Shown piece by piece: positions 6,109-11,684 of a DNA stretch of 11,722 nt. The translations under genes were made by a program, and so were the position numbers. Position 1 is the first letter of the stretch. The number at the start of each line of letters is the position of its first letter. The stretch comes from Clostridia bacterium. Lineage in GTDB: Bacteria > Bacillota > Clostridia > Oscillospirales > Acutalibacteraceae. The notes under the pieces were generated by a model, which worked only from the letters and a program-made list of their open reading frames with translations, was not told where the DNA came from and made no database searches. The stretch spans positions 1-11,722 of the forward strand of contig CAAGGN010000240.1 in assembly GCA_900769375.1 (NCBI GenBank), written 5' to 3'.

Positions 6109-6801
6109 ATGAACTATTCACACGAAGTAGAAAATATGTGCCCTCTTGCTAAGGGCGCATATCACGGTCCCGCTCCCATTCCGGAGGAGGGCAGATGGGT
6201 ACAGGTTAAGGAAGTAGCAGATATTTCCGGTCTTACCCACGGTATTGGTTGGTGCGCACCTCAGCAGGGCGCCTGCAAACTCACTCTTAACGTTAAAGAG
6301 GGCGTTATCGAAGAAGCTCTCGTTGAAACCATCGGTTGCTCGGGTATGACCCACTCTGCAGCTATGGCTTCCGAAATTCTTATCGGTAAAACTCTTCTTG
6401 AAGCGCTTAACACCGACCTCGTATGCGATGCTATCAACACCGCTATGAGAGAGCTTTTCCTTCAGATTGTTTACGGTCGTACTCAGACCGCTTTCTCTGA
6501 AGACGGTCTTCCCGTTGGCGCAGGTCTTGAAGATTTAGGTAAGGGCCTCCGTTCTCAGACAGGTACTACCTATGCTACCAAGGTTAAAGGTCCCCGTTAT
6601 CTTGAACTCGCAGAAGGTTATATCACCAAGTGCGCAGTTGACGAAAATGATACCATTATCGGTTATAAGTTCGTTCATCTCGGCAAGATGATGGAAATGA
6701 TTAAAAAGGGTATGGATGCTAACGAGGCAATGGAAAAAGCAAGCGGTCAGTATGGCCGTGTTGACGACGCTGCCCGTTTAATCGACCCCCGTGAAGAATA
6801 A
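6109..6801 (+). CDS. IscU/NifU-N-like iron-sulfur cluster assembly scaffold protein
   Basis: This 230-residue protein looks like an IscU/NifU N-terminal domain with extra N- and C-terminal segments. The stretch GCSGMTHSAAMASEILIGKT (about 76-95) corresponds to the IscU GCG-type loop. Cysteines at 49, 56, 77 and 106 could supply cluster ligands. Proteins of this kind are regularly found next to GGGtGRT genes in anaerobic Bacillota, as here (20-base gap, same strand). It presumably assembles or delivers Fe-S clusters in the cytoplasm, perhaps to a dedicated client; that is inferred. The gene has a strong ribosome binding site and a narrow codon set (CTT, GGT, GTT, CGT), unlike its neighbours, suggesting high expression. 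Confidence 0.85.
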   Translation: MNYSHEVENMCPLAKGAYHGPAPIPEEGRWVQVKEVADISGLTHGIGWCAPQQGACKLTLNVKEGVIEEALVETIGCSGMTHSAAMASEILIGKTLLEALNTDLVCDAINTAMRELFLQIVYGRTQTAFSEDGLPVGAGLEDLGKGLRSQTGTTYATKVKGPRYLELAEGYITKCAVDENDTIIGYKFVHLGKMMEMIKKGMDANEAMEKASGQYGRVDDAARLIDPREE

Positions 6802-6821
6802 TAAGGTGGAGGTAATAGATT

Positions 6822-7823
6822 ATGCCATTATTTGAAAGCTATGAAAGAAGAATTAATCAAATAAACGCAGAGCTTAATAAGCACGGCATTTCCTCCATTG
6901 AGGAAGCAAAAGAAATCTGCGATAAAGCAGGCGTTGACGCTTATAACATCGTTAAGGGCATTCAGCCCATCTGCTTTGAAAATGCTGCTTGGGCTTATGT
7001 TGTAGGTTGCGCTATCGCTCTTAAGGATAAGGTAGCAAATGCCGCTGAAGCCGCTGAAAAAATCGGTCTTGGCCTTCAGTCCTTCTGCATCCCCGGTTCT
7101 GTTGCTGACGACCGTAAGGTTGGTATCGGCCACGGTAATTTGGGCGCTATGCTTCTCCGTGATGAAACCAAGTGTTTCGCATTCCTTGCAGGTCACGAAT
7201 CCTTCGCTGCTGCTGAAGGCGCTATCGGTTTGGCCCGTAGCGCAAATAAAGCTCGTAAAGAGCCCCTTCGTGTAATCCTTAACGGTCTTGGTAAGGATGC
7301 CGCTCAGATTATTTCCCGTATCAACGGCTTTACCTATGTTCAGACCAAGTTTGATTACTATACCGGTGAACTCACCGTTGTAAACGAAACCGCATATTCT
7401 AACGGCGAGCGTTCCAAAGTTCGTTGCTATGGCGCAGACGACGTTCGCGAAGGCGTTGCAATTATGCATAAAGAGGGCGTTGATGTTTCCATTACCGGTA
7501 ACTCTACTAACCCCACCCGCTTCCAGCACCCCGTTGCAGGTACCTATAAGAAGGAATGCATCGAGCAGGGCAAGAAGTATTTCTCTGTTGCTTCGGGCGG
7601 CGGTACAGGCCGTACCCTTCACCCCGATAATATGGCAGCAGGCCCCGCTTCCTACGGTATGACCGATACAATGGGCCGTATGCACTCTGATGCTCAGTTC
7701 GCAGGTTCTTCTTCCGTTCCTGCTCACGTTGAAATGATGGGTCTTATCGGTGCAGGTAACAACCCAATGGTTGGTATGACTGTTGCTTGCGCAGTTGCAG
7801 TTAACGAAGCGCTCAACAAATAA
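6822..7823 (+). CDS. GGGtGRT protein
   Basis: This 333-residue protein carries the family's namesake signature, Gly-Gly-Gly-Thr-Gly-Arg-Thr at about 259-265 (SVASGGGTGRTLHPDN). Other conserved-looking glycine-rich stretches are GIGHGNLGAMLLRDETKCFAF (about 101-121) and GSSSVPAHVEMMGLIGAGNNP near the C-terminus. The biochemical function of GGGtGRT proteins is not established. The constant neighbour is an Fe-S scaffold gene, as here, so an Fe-S related role is a reasonable guess. GGAGG nine bases before ATG supports the start. Codon use is as strongly biased as in the upstream gene, pointing to an abundant protein. The family call is secure because of the motif and context. Confidence 0.9.
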   Translation: MPLFESYERRINQINAELNKHGISSIEEAKEICDKAGVDAYNIVKGIQPICFENAAWAYVVGCAIALKDKVANAAEAAEKIGLGLQSFCIPGSVADDRKVGIGHGNLGAMLLRDETKCFAFLAGHESFAAAEGAIGLARSANKARKEPLRVILNGLGKDAAQIISRINGFTYVQTKFDYYTGELTVVNETAYSNGERSKVRCYGADDVREGVAIMHKEGVDVSITGNSTNPTRFQHPVAGTYKKECIEQGKKYFSVASGGGTGRTLHPDNMAAGPASYGMTDTMGRMHSDAQFAGSSSVPAHVEMMGLIGAGNNPMVGMTVACAVAVNEALNK

Positions 7824-7897
7824 TCTGCGATTATTTGTAATTAAATTTGCCTTACGGCAAATGAAATTCACATAGTGAATTAAATGCTAACGCATGA

Positions 7898-7935
7898 AAT
7901 GTGCCGTATCTTTCGATACGGCACATTGTTTTTTT
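7898..7935 (+). terminator. Terminator of the scaffold/GGGtGRT operon
   Basis: A perfect 13-pair stem (7898-7910 with 7915-7927, loop TTTC) is followed by GTTTTTTT. The stem is GC-rich in its upper half (GTGCCGTATC). It is also one member of the hairpin array. Confidence 0.92.
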
Positions 7936-7962
7936 GACAAACTATTAGGCAAATTTTATTTC
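7934..7962 (+). promoter_or_regulatory. Possible promoter of the four-helix-bundle gene
   Basis: A perfect TTGACA (7934-7939) directly follows the terminator T run. Seventeen bases later lies TATTTC (7957-7962), a poor -10 box. If real, the three right-hand hairpins of the array would lie at the start of this gene's mRNA. Confidence 0.35.
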
Positions 7963-8034
7963 ATGCACCATAGGTGCATTTCATGAAGAATTCATTTCAT
8001 GCGCATAGCGCATTTCATTAAAAGGAGAGTATAT

Positions 8035-8385
8035 ATGTCTGAAAATTTTTTGGTAGATTTTTCTATTGAATTTGCGGTAAAAATAGTAAAATTAACCGAC
8101 CAAATTCAAGGTAAAGGCGTTCTTAAAAATCAAATTCTAAAAAGCGGAACAAGTATCGGCGCTAATATTCACGAGGCAAATTATGCGCAAAGTAAAGCAG
8201 ATTTTGTTTCAAAACTTCAAATCGCACTTAAAGAGTGTTATGAAACAGAATATTGGCTTAAACTTTTCTCCAAAACTAATATTATTAATACAAATGTATA
8301 TTCTGAACTGCAAAATGATTGTGGTAAAATCAGACGGGTTTTAATTTCTTCTATAAATACAACAAAAGAAAAGTATAATTTGTAA
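8035..8385 (+). CDS. Four-helix-bundle protein (S23 / 23S rRNA intervening-sequence protein family)
   Basis: This 116-residue protein carries the family's hallmark stretch, KSGTSIGANIHEANYAQSK followed by DFVSKLQIALKECYETEYWL (about 38-78). Its relatives are encoded in 23S rRNA intervening sequences of Leptospira and others, and also resemble the Avd accessory protein of diversity-generating retroelements. They form small helical-bundle oligomers that probably bind nucleic acid; the function is unclear. The start at 8035 is chosen because AAAGGAGAG lies five bases upstream. An in-frame ATG at 7999 falls inside a hairpin of the array and lacks a ribosome binding site. Codon use is AT-rich and unlike the adjacent GGGtGRT gene, suggesting transfer as a small unit with the array. 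No reverse transcriptase or rRNA is nearby. Confidence 0.9.
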   Translation: MSENFLVDFSIEFAVKIVKLTDQIQGKGVLKNQILKSGTSIGANIHEANYAQSKADFVSKLQIALKECYETEYWLKLFSKTNIINTNVYSELQNDCGKIRRVLISSINTTKEKYNL

Positions 8386-8437
8386 ATACGTGCAGAACAA
8401 CCATTTACAAATATCTTTCACTACCCAAAAACTAAAA

Positions 8438-8465
8438 GGGAGCGGTAAAACCGCTCCCAATTTTT
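8438..8465. terminator. Bidirectional terminator between convergent genes
   Basis: GGGAGCGG (8438-8445) and CCGCTCCC (8451-8458) form a perfect 8-pair GC-rich stem with loop TAAAA. AATTTTT follows on the plus strand and TTTTAGTTTTT on the minus strand. It serves both the four-helix-bundle gene and the convergent membrane protein gene. Confidence 0.9.
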
Positions 8466-8470
8466 ATGTA

Positions 8471-9214
8471 TTAGTCTTTTATTTTATTATACCAACCATC
8501 TTCACCAAAAGCATCATTTTGGCAATCTTTACACCATTTGCCGCGCATATCATCTTCAGGCACTCTATCGCCGCACATAGCACAAGTTTCGTAATTTGTT
8601 TTTGAAGAATTATTGTTGGATTTATAACCACCCCAACCTACTGTATTAACAATGGTATAACACATAAGGATAACAGAAGCAGTTAATATTATTCCTTTAA
8701 AAAAGTTACTTAGTTTTGTTGGAAATATTGAGTCTATGATAGTAGAAATTAGAATAAAAATAATTAAGAAAGCAAAAAAACCTATTACCGCAAATAATGC
8801 GCCGCTAAGTATTCGACCGATGAAACCATCGTAAGTTATATTAAATCCTAATATTGCACTTAGCATTGCAAATATAAATGCAAATATATAAGTTGTTTTT
8901 CCGCTTGATTTCTTTTTTTTATCTTTTGTCAAATCAGGATTGTATTCGGTATTTTTAACTTTATCAATTAAATATTTGGCGGCAATTTTACCATTTTCGC
9001 TATCAGAATATTTGTATGCAAAAAATACTTGACCTGATCCAAGAACTCCGCCCTCAACATAAATGGTAATCATACCATTGTTACTAACATATTGTGGCGG
9101 CTTATGTTCTACTTTTTTTATTTCAGAAAAATAGTATTCATCATTCCCAACAATGATTCTGTCATCTTTCAACTCCCATCTTTTTGACATAGGTGCTTTA
9201 AACTTCATATCCAT
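8471..9214 (-). CDS. Membrane protein with N-terminal PH-like region and C-terminal zinc ribbon
   Basis: This 247-residue protein is not assigned to a named family. Residues about 1-90 look like a beta-rich cytoplasmic domain (WELKDDRIIVGNDEYYFSEI, then IKKVEHKPP), reminiscent of bacterial PH-like domains. A lysine-rich linker follows at about 97-107. Three hydrophobic segments lie at about 108-128, 134-162 and 175-195. The C-terminus has two CxxC pairs (CAMCGD and CKDC, about 215-235), a probable zinc ribbon. The start at 9214 is chosen because GGAGG lies eight bases upstream; a longer reading up to 9298 would run through the leader terminator hairpin. Expression is probably controlled by the structured leader at 9228-9403. 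The layout of membrane segments plus C-terminal zinc ribbon recalls the protein at 674-1168, without evident sequence similarity. Confidence 0.75.
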   Translation of the reverse strand: MDMKFKAPMSKRWELKDDRIIVGNDEYYFSEIKKVEHKPPQYVSNNGMITIYVEGGVLGSGQVFFAYKYSDSENGKIAAKYLIDKVKNTEYNPDLTKDKKKKSSGKTTYIFAFIFAMLSAILGFNITYDGFIGRILSGALFAVIGFFAFLIIFILISTIIDSIFPTKLSNFFKGIILTASVILMCYTIVNTVGWGGYKSNNNSSKTNYETCAMCGDRVPEDDMRGKWCKDCQNDAFGEDGWYNKIKD

Positions 9215-9227
9215 GTAATTTTCCTCC

Positions 9228-9266
9228 AAAAATAAAAAAGTGTGTGCAACCGAAGTCACACACACT
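9228..9266 (-). terminator. Leader terminator (attenuator) before the membrane protein gene
   Basis: On the minus strand a 12-pair stem (9266-9255 with 9250-9239) is capped by a C(UUCG)G tetraloop. It is followed by TTTTTATTTTT (9238-9228) and then directly by the GGAGG ribosome binding site. Two pairs (9247/9258 and 9248/9257) are possible only as G-U wobbles in the minus-strand RNA, supporting that orientation. Readthrough is needed for expression of the downstream gene. Confidence 0.85.
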
Positions 9267-9403
9267 GAAAAATGCGACTTCGATTTGCTACCACACAAAC
9301 TTTGGACAAACTCACAGAGACGCCAAAATAGAAGCCTGCATTTTTACCAAAATAAAAATACGACTCCGTAACATTTGTCCCTTATTAAGTTTGTGTGGTA
9401 TGC
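9239..9403 (-). promoter_or_regulatory. Structured 5' leader with possible terminator/antiterminator switch
   Basis: The minus-strand transcript should begin near 9401-9403 and immediately enter a long helix. TACCACACAAACTT (9400-9387) pairs with 9302-9289 over 14 pairs, continued after an internal loop by GGACAAA (9380-9374) with 9310-9304. Inside are an 8-pair helix (9371-9364 with 9319-9312, two wobbles) and a 7-pair A/T hairpin (9359-9353 with 9346-9340). Next, AATCGAAGTC (9285-9276) can pair over 10 positions with GACTTCGGTT (9257-9248), which would destroy the terminator at 9239-9266. A closed domain followed by mutually exclusive antiterminator and terminator is the architecture of riboswitches and related leaders. 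No known riboswitch class is recognised. Confidence 0.6.
9312..9374 (-). CDS. Possible 20-codon leader ORF
   Basis: Within the structured leader an ORF encodes MLRSRIFILVKMQASILASL and ends with TGA at 9314-9312. AAGGGA lies four bases before ATG, which is close but usable. Both the ribosome binding site and the stop are in the strands of the long leader helix, so translation would open it. Whether it is translated cannot be told from the sequence; the hydrophobic content could be chance. Confidence 0.3.
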   Translation of the reverse strand: MLRSRIFILVKMQASILASL

Positions 9404-9407
9404 TTTC

Positions 9408-9436
9408 ATTATAGCACCGCCGCAAACAATTATCAA
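9408..9436 (-). promoter_or_regulatory. Promoter of the leader/membrane protein gene
   Basis: On the minus strand TTGATA (9436-9431) and TATAAT (9413-9408) are spaced by 17 bases. The expected start point falls at the first bases of the leader helix. It is divergent from the HAD gene promoter at 9506-9534. Confidence 0.8.
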
Positions 9437-9505
9437 TAATTATATTTATATTATCTTTGCTATTGGTTGGTTTTGTGGTATGGAACGAAATGGGCACCAA
9501 GAATA

Positions 9506-9534
9506 TTGACTACATTTTTTAAAAATGATATAAT
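9506..9534 (+). promoter_or_regulatory. Promoter of the HAD phosphatase gene
   Basis: TTGACT (9506-9511), a 17-base spacer and TATAAT (9529-9534). The leader is about 30 bases and includes GAGGA six to seven bases before ATG at 9570. Between this and the divergent promoter (9437-9505) only AT-rich sequence is seen. Confidence 0.85.
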
Positions 9535-9569
9535 ATGAATATAATGTATAAAACTTACGAGGAATTATT

Positions 9570-10412
9570 ATGAAAAAACCTATCATTGCTATAATGTACG
9601 ATTTTGATAAAACGCTCTGTACCCGCGATATGCAGGAATATACCTTTATCCCAAGCGTTGGTATGAGCCCTGATGAATTCTGGCGCTATACGGGTGAGGT
9701 GGCATCAAAGGAAACGATGGATTCCATTCTTACCTATATGTATTGTATGGTAGAGCAGGCGCGCAAAACGGGTAATCCTTTGACGAGAGAATCTTTGGTT
9801 GCCTGCGGCAAGGATATTGAATATCACAAGGGCGTTGAGGGTTGGTTTGAGCGCATTAACCGTTATGCCGAGGAGGCAGGCGTAGAGGTTGAGCATTATG
9901 TGTTATCCTCAGGACTTAAGGAGATTATAGAAGGCACATCAATAGCCAAGTATTTTAAGCGTATTTATGCTTGCGAATTCTTATATAAGGACGGCTCGGC
10001 ATATTGGCCCAAGATGGCGGTTAACTATACCAATAAAACCCAGTTTGTGTACCGTATCAATAAGGGTGTTCTCGATATAAACAACAACGTCGATTTGAAT
10101 AATTCCCGTCCCGATAGTGAAAAAAGGGTGTTTTTCAGTAATATGATATATATCGGCGACGGTCTTACCGATGTTCCTTGCATGAAGCTTGTTAAGGAAT
10201 CGGGGGGACACTCTATTGCAATCTACCATGCGGGACAGCATCAGGATGCCGCACCCCTTCTTAAGCATAAGCGCGTGGATTGGATGTTTGAGGCGGATTA
10301 TTCCGAGGGCAGTGATCTTGATTGCACGATGCAGTTACTTCTTAAAAATCTTGGTTATTATAATAAGCTTAAAGGCCTTAACGAACAGCAGAAAAAGGAT
10401 TTTAACGAATAA
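9570..10412 (+). CDS. HAD-superfamily phosphatase
   Basis: This 280-residue haloacid-dehalogenase-type hydrolase has the full catalytic set: motif I YDFDKTLC with nucleophile Asp11 and Asp13, motif II VLSSG (Ser113/114), Lys156 in TNKTQ, and motif III/IV YIGDGLTDVPC with Asp197 and Asp201. The region between motif I and motif II (about 20-100) is helical and fits a C1-type cap, as in phosphoserine-phosphatase-like proteins. The physiological substrate is not evident. It is monocistronic: its own promoter lies upstream, and an insertion sequence begins 20 bases after the stop codon. That insertion may have separated the gene from its original terminator or from a downstream partner. Confidence 0.9.
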   Translation: MKKPIIAIMYDFDKTLCTRDMQEYTFIPSVGMSPDEFWRYTGEVASKETMDSILTYMYCMVEQARKTGNPLTRESLVACGKDIEYHKGVEGWFERINRYAEEAGVEVEHYVLSSGLKEIIEGTSIAKYFKRIYACEFLYKDGSAYWPKMAVNYTNKTQFVYRINKGVLDINNNVDLNNSRPDSEKRVFFSNMIYIGDGLTDVPCMKLVKESGGHSIAIYHAGQHQDAAPLLKHKRVDWMFEADYSEGSDLDCTMQLLLKNLGYYNKLKGLNEQQKKDFNE

Positions 10413-10432
10413 TAAAAAAGGACTCGGAGAAT

Positions 10433-10470
10433 TGAACAAGTCCAGTAAAAACGGACAATGACAAAAAAGG
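10433..10470 (+). repeat. Left terminal inverted repeat of the IS3-family element
   Basis: It begins TGAAC and ends with ACAAAAAAGG. It matches the right repeat imperfectly, with one gap and a poorly matching middle. The ends are where the OrfAB transposase would bind and cut. Confidence 0.7.
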
Positions 10471-10509
10471 ACCTCCTATGGTAGAATTGAAACAACTACC
10501 ATAGGAGGT
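10471..10509 (+). promoter_or_regulatory. Hairpin sequestering the transposase ribosome binding site
   Basis: A perfect 14-pair inverted repeat (10471-10484 with 10496-10509, 11-base loop) contains the orfA ribosome binding site AGGAGG (10503-10508) in its right arm, seven bases before ATG. A transcript entering from outside the element would fold and hide the site. A transcript starting within or after the left arm would not. This is a known strategy of IS elements to limit transposition caused by impinging transcription. Confidence 0.75.
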
Positions 10510-10515
10510 GTTTTT

Positions 10516-10809
10516 ATGCCAAGACGAAAAGGAACACTCAATACGCCACAAAAAATAATTGATGAGATAGTTAGAAAGCATCACGAAGGCGAATCGATTA
10601 AATCATTAGCAGAAAAGTATAACAAACCATTTAAGACCATAAAAAACATGTGTACTAGGGAAAATAATAAATTGCGTAACCATAATGTTCCCAAGCAACG
10701 AGGAAGAAAGCCAGCAAAGACATTGCAAGAGTATAAATATGAAAACAAAAGATTGAAGATGGAAAACGAACTATTGCGGGATTTTCTCTTGCTCACAGAA
10801 AGGAAGTGA
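10516..10809 (+). CDS. IS3-family transposase OrfA
   Basis: This 97-residue protein has an N-terminal helix-turn-helix (about 11-50, including SIKSLAEKYNKPFKTIKNMC), a basic linker (RGRKPAK at about 62-68) and a C-terminal leucine-zipper-like coiled coil (about 72-95). This is the standard OrfA design for binding the element's ends and for multimerisation with OrfAB. Its TGA overlaps the GTG of orfB (GTGA), and orfB lies in the -1 frame. Its ribosome binding site is buried in a hairpin. Confidence 0.9.
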   Translation: MPRRKGTLNTPQKIIDEIVRKHHEGESIKSLAEKYNKPFKTIKNMCTRENNKLRNHNVPKQRGRKPAKTLQEYKYENKRLKMENELLRDFLLLTERK

Positions 10810-11660
10810 GGACAAGCGTAAAATATATGGTAATCTACCGCCACAAAGATAAATATTCAATTAGTGAAATGTGTAGATTTTTCAAGGTGTCAAGAAGCGG
10901 ATACTACGGTTATGTATCGCGACTGAATATACCTGCATGGGATTTACCATTGGCTGAGAAAATAAAGGAATGTCAAGAAAAGTGTGGTAGAACCTACGGT
11001 TACCGTAGGGTTCATATATGGCTTGAAAGAAACGGTATTTATCGCAATCCAAAGACAGTGCTAAGGGTTATGCAGAAATATGGGCTATTATCGGTAATCA
11101 GAAGAAAGAAATATCGCAATTACGGGGAATATCTGCACAAATATCCCAATTTGTTGAATAGAGATTTTTCTGCCCAAAGGCCAAATCAAAAATGGGTTAC
11201 GGATATTTCGTATATACATACAAAGCAAGGTGTATTGTACCTTTCTGTAATTAGAGATTTATATGACAATAGTATTGTTGCATATAAAACAGGCACAGAG
11301 CAAAACATTAACCTAGTGTTAAGCACTATCCGAGCCGCCAAGAAAAAAGAGAAGGTCACTGCAGAGCTGCAACTCCACAGTGACCAAGGCTTTCAATATA
11401 CATCCACAGCATATTTTAAGCTAACTCAATCTTACGGCATAACGCCGTCAATGTCAAGACGTGGTAATCCGTATGACAATGCTTTAGCTGAAAATTTCTT
11501 TTCCATACTTAAAACGGAATGTATATACCGTGCAAAACTTCAGACCTATGAGGAGGCTCGCCTCCTCATAGGTGAATACATCCATTTTTACAACAACCAA
11601 CGCATACAACTAAAAACAAAACTGACTCCCCTTGAGAAGAGAAGTCAGTATGTTGCTTAA
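10806..11660 (+). CDS. IS3-family transposase OrfB (DDE integrase domain)
   Basis: This 284-residue protein has an N-terminal HTH_21-like region (about 43-98, with GRTYGYRRVHIWLERNGI) and an rve-type integrase core. The catalytic triad is Asp133 (WVTDISY), Asp193 (LHSDQGFQY) and Glu229 (ALAENFFS). There are 35 residues between the last two, as expected for IS3. The GTG start at 10806 overlaps the orfA stop, and AAAGGA sits close before it. In most IS3 elements OrfAB is made by -1 frameshifting. No clean slippery heptamer was found in the region open in both frames (10743-10809), so termination-reinitiation may be used instead. An alternative start is ATG at 10827. The protein appears intact. 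Confidence 0.93.
   Translation: MRTSVKYMVIYRHKDKYSISEMCRFFKVSRSGYYGYVSRLNIPAWDLPLAEKIKECQEKCGRTYGYRRVHIWLERNGIYRNPKTVLRVMQKYGLLSVIRRKKYRNYGEYLHKYPNLLNRDFSAQRPNQKWVTDISYIHTKQGVLYLSVIRDLYDNSIVAYKTGTEQNINLVLSTIRAAKKKEKVTAELQLHSDQGFQYTSTAYFKLTQSYGITPSMSRRGNPYDNALAENFFSILKTECIYRAKLQTYEEARLLIGEYIHFYNNQRIQLKTKLTPLEKRSQYVA
11544..11573 (+). repeat. Perfect 13-pair hairpin inside orfB
   Basis: The arms 11544-11556 and 11561-11573 are perfect complements with a 4-base loop (CTCG). They lie within codons for Thr-Tyr-Glu-Glu-Ala-Arg-Leu-Leu-Ile. There is no T tract, so it is not a typical terminator. It shares CCTCCT/AGGAGG blocks with the hairpin at 10471-10509. Confidence 0.7.
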
Positions 11661-11684
11661 AATTTAATTTCAACTACCATAAAG

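Larger units (their letters stand above)
7845..8013. repeat. Array of seven short hairpins with AT...AT borders
   Basis: Seven perfect inverted repeats follow each other closely: 7845-7862 (ATTTGCC stem), 7865-7881 (AATTCAC), 7884-7895 (ATGC), 7899-7926 (the operon terminator), 7963-7979 (ATGCACC), 7983-7995 (ATGAA) and 7999-8013 (ATGCGC). Nearly all stems start with AT or AA and end with AT or TT. Spacers are GA, AA or GAA to the left of the T run and TTC to its right, so the orientation flips around 7928-7950. Loops are mostly ATA, GAA, TTAC or TAAC. The stems share no sequence, so the shared feature is structure. AAATTTGCC (7843-7851) also recurs inverted at 7948-7956. Confidence 0.8.

Noticed and set aside
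6828..7871. A 347-codon minus-strand frame antisense to the GGGtGRT gene
   Set aside because: It mirrors the coding strand, has no ribosome binding site or promoter, is rich in cysteine and threonine runs without domains, and is explained by the strong codon bias of the plus-strand gene.
7845..8018. CRISPR array
   Set aside because: The units are palindromes with differing stems and 2-3 base spacers, not identical repeats with long unique spacers; no cas genes.
7999..8034. Upstream extension of the four-helix-bundle protein to ATG 7999
   Set aside because: The extension lies in the hairpin array, lacks a ribosome binding site and is not seen in family members; AAAGGAG supports 8035.
8035..8385. 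Diversity-generating retroelement with the four-helix protein as Avd
   Set aside because: No reverse transcriptase, template repeat or variable repeat was seen in the window.
9215..9298. Upstream extension of the zinc-ribbon membrane protein to 9298
   Set aside because: It would translate through the terminator hairpin, and GGAGG at 9227-9223 fits the start at 9214.
9289..9400. A MITE with TACCACACAAACTT terminal inverted repeats
   Set aside because: The repeats coincide with the transcript start and adjoin a terminator/antiterminator, no target duplication is evident, and an RNA leader explains more. A copy search could still revive this.
10743..10809. Programmed -1 frameshift heptamer between orfA and orfB
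   Set aside because: The frame relation fits, but no X-XXY-YYZ heptamer in the right phase was found; the GTGA overlap is the simpler explanation.
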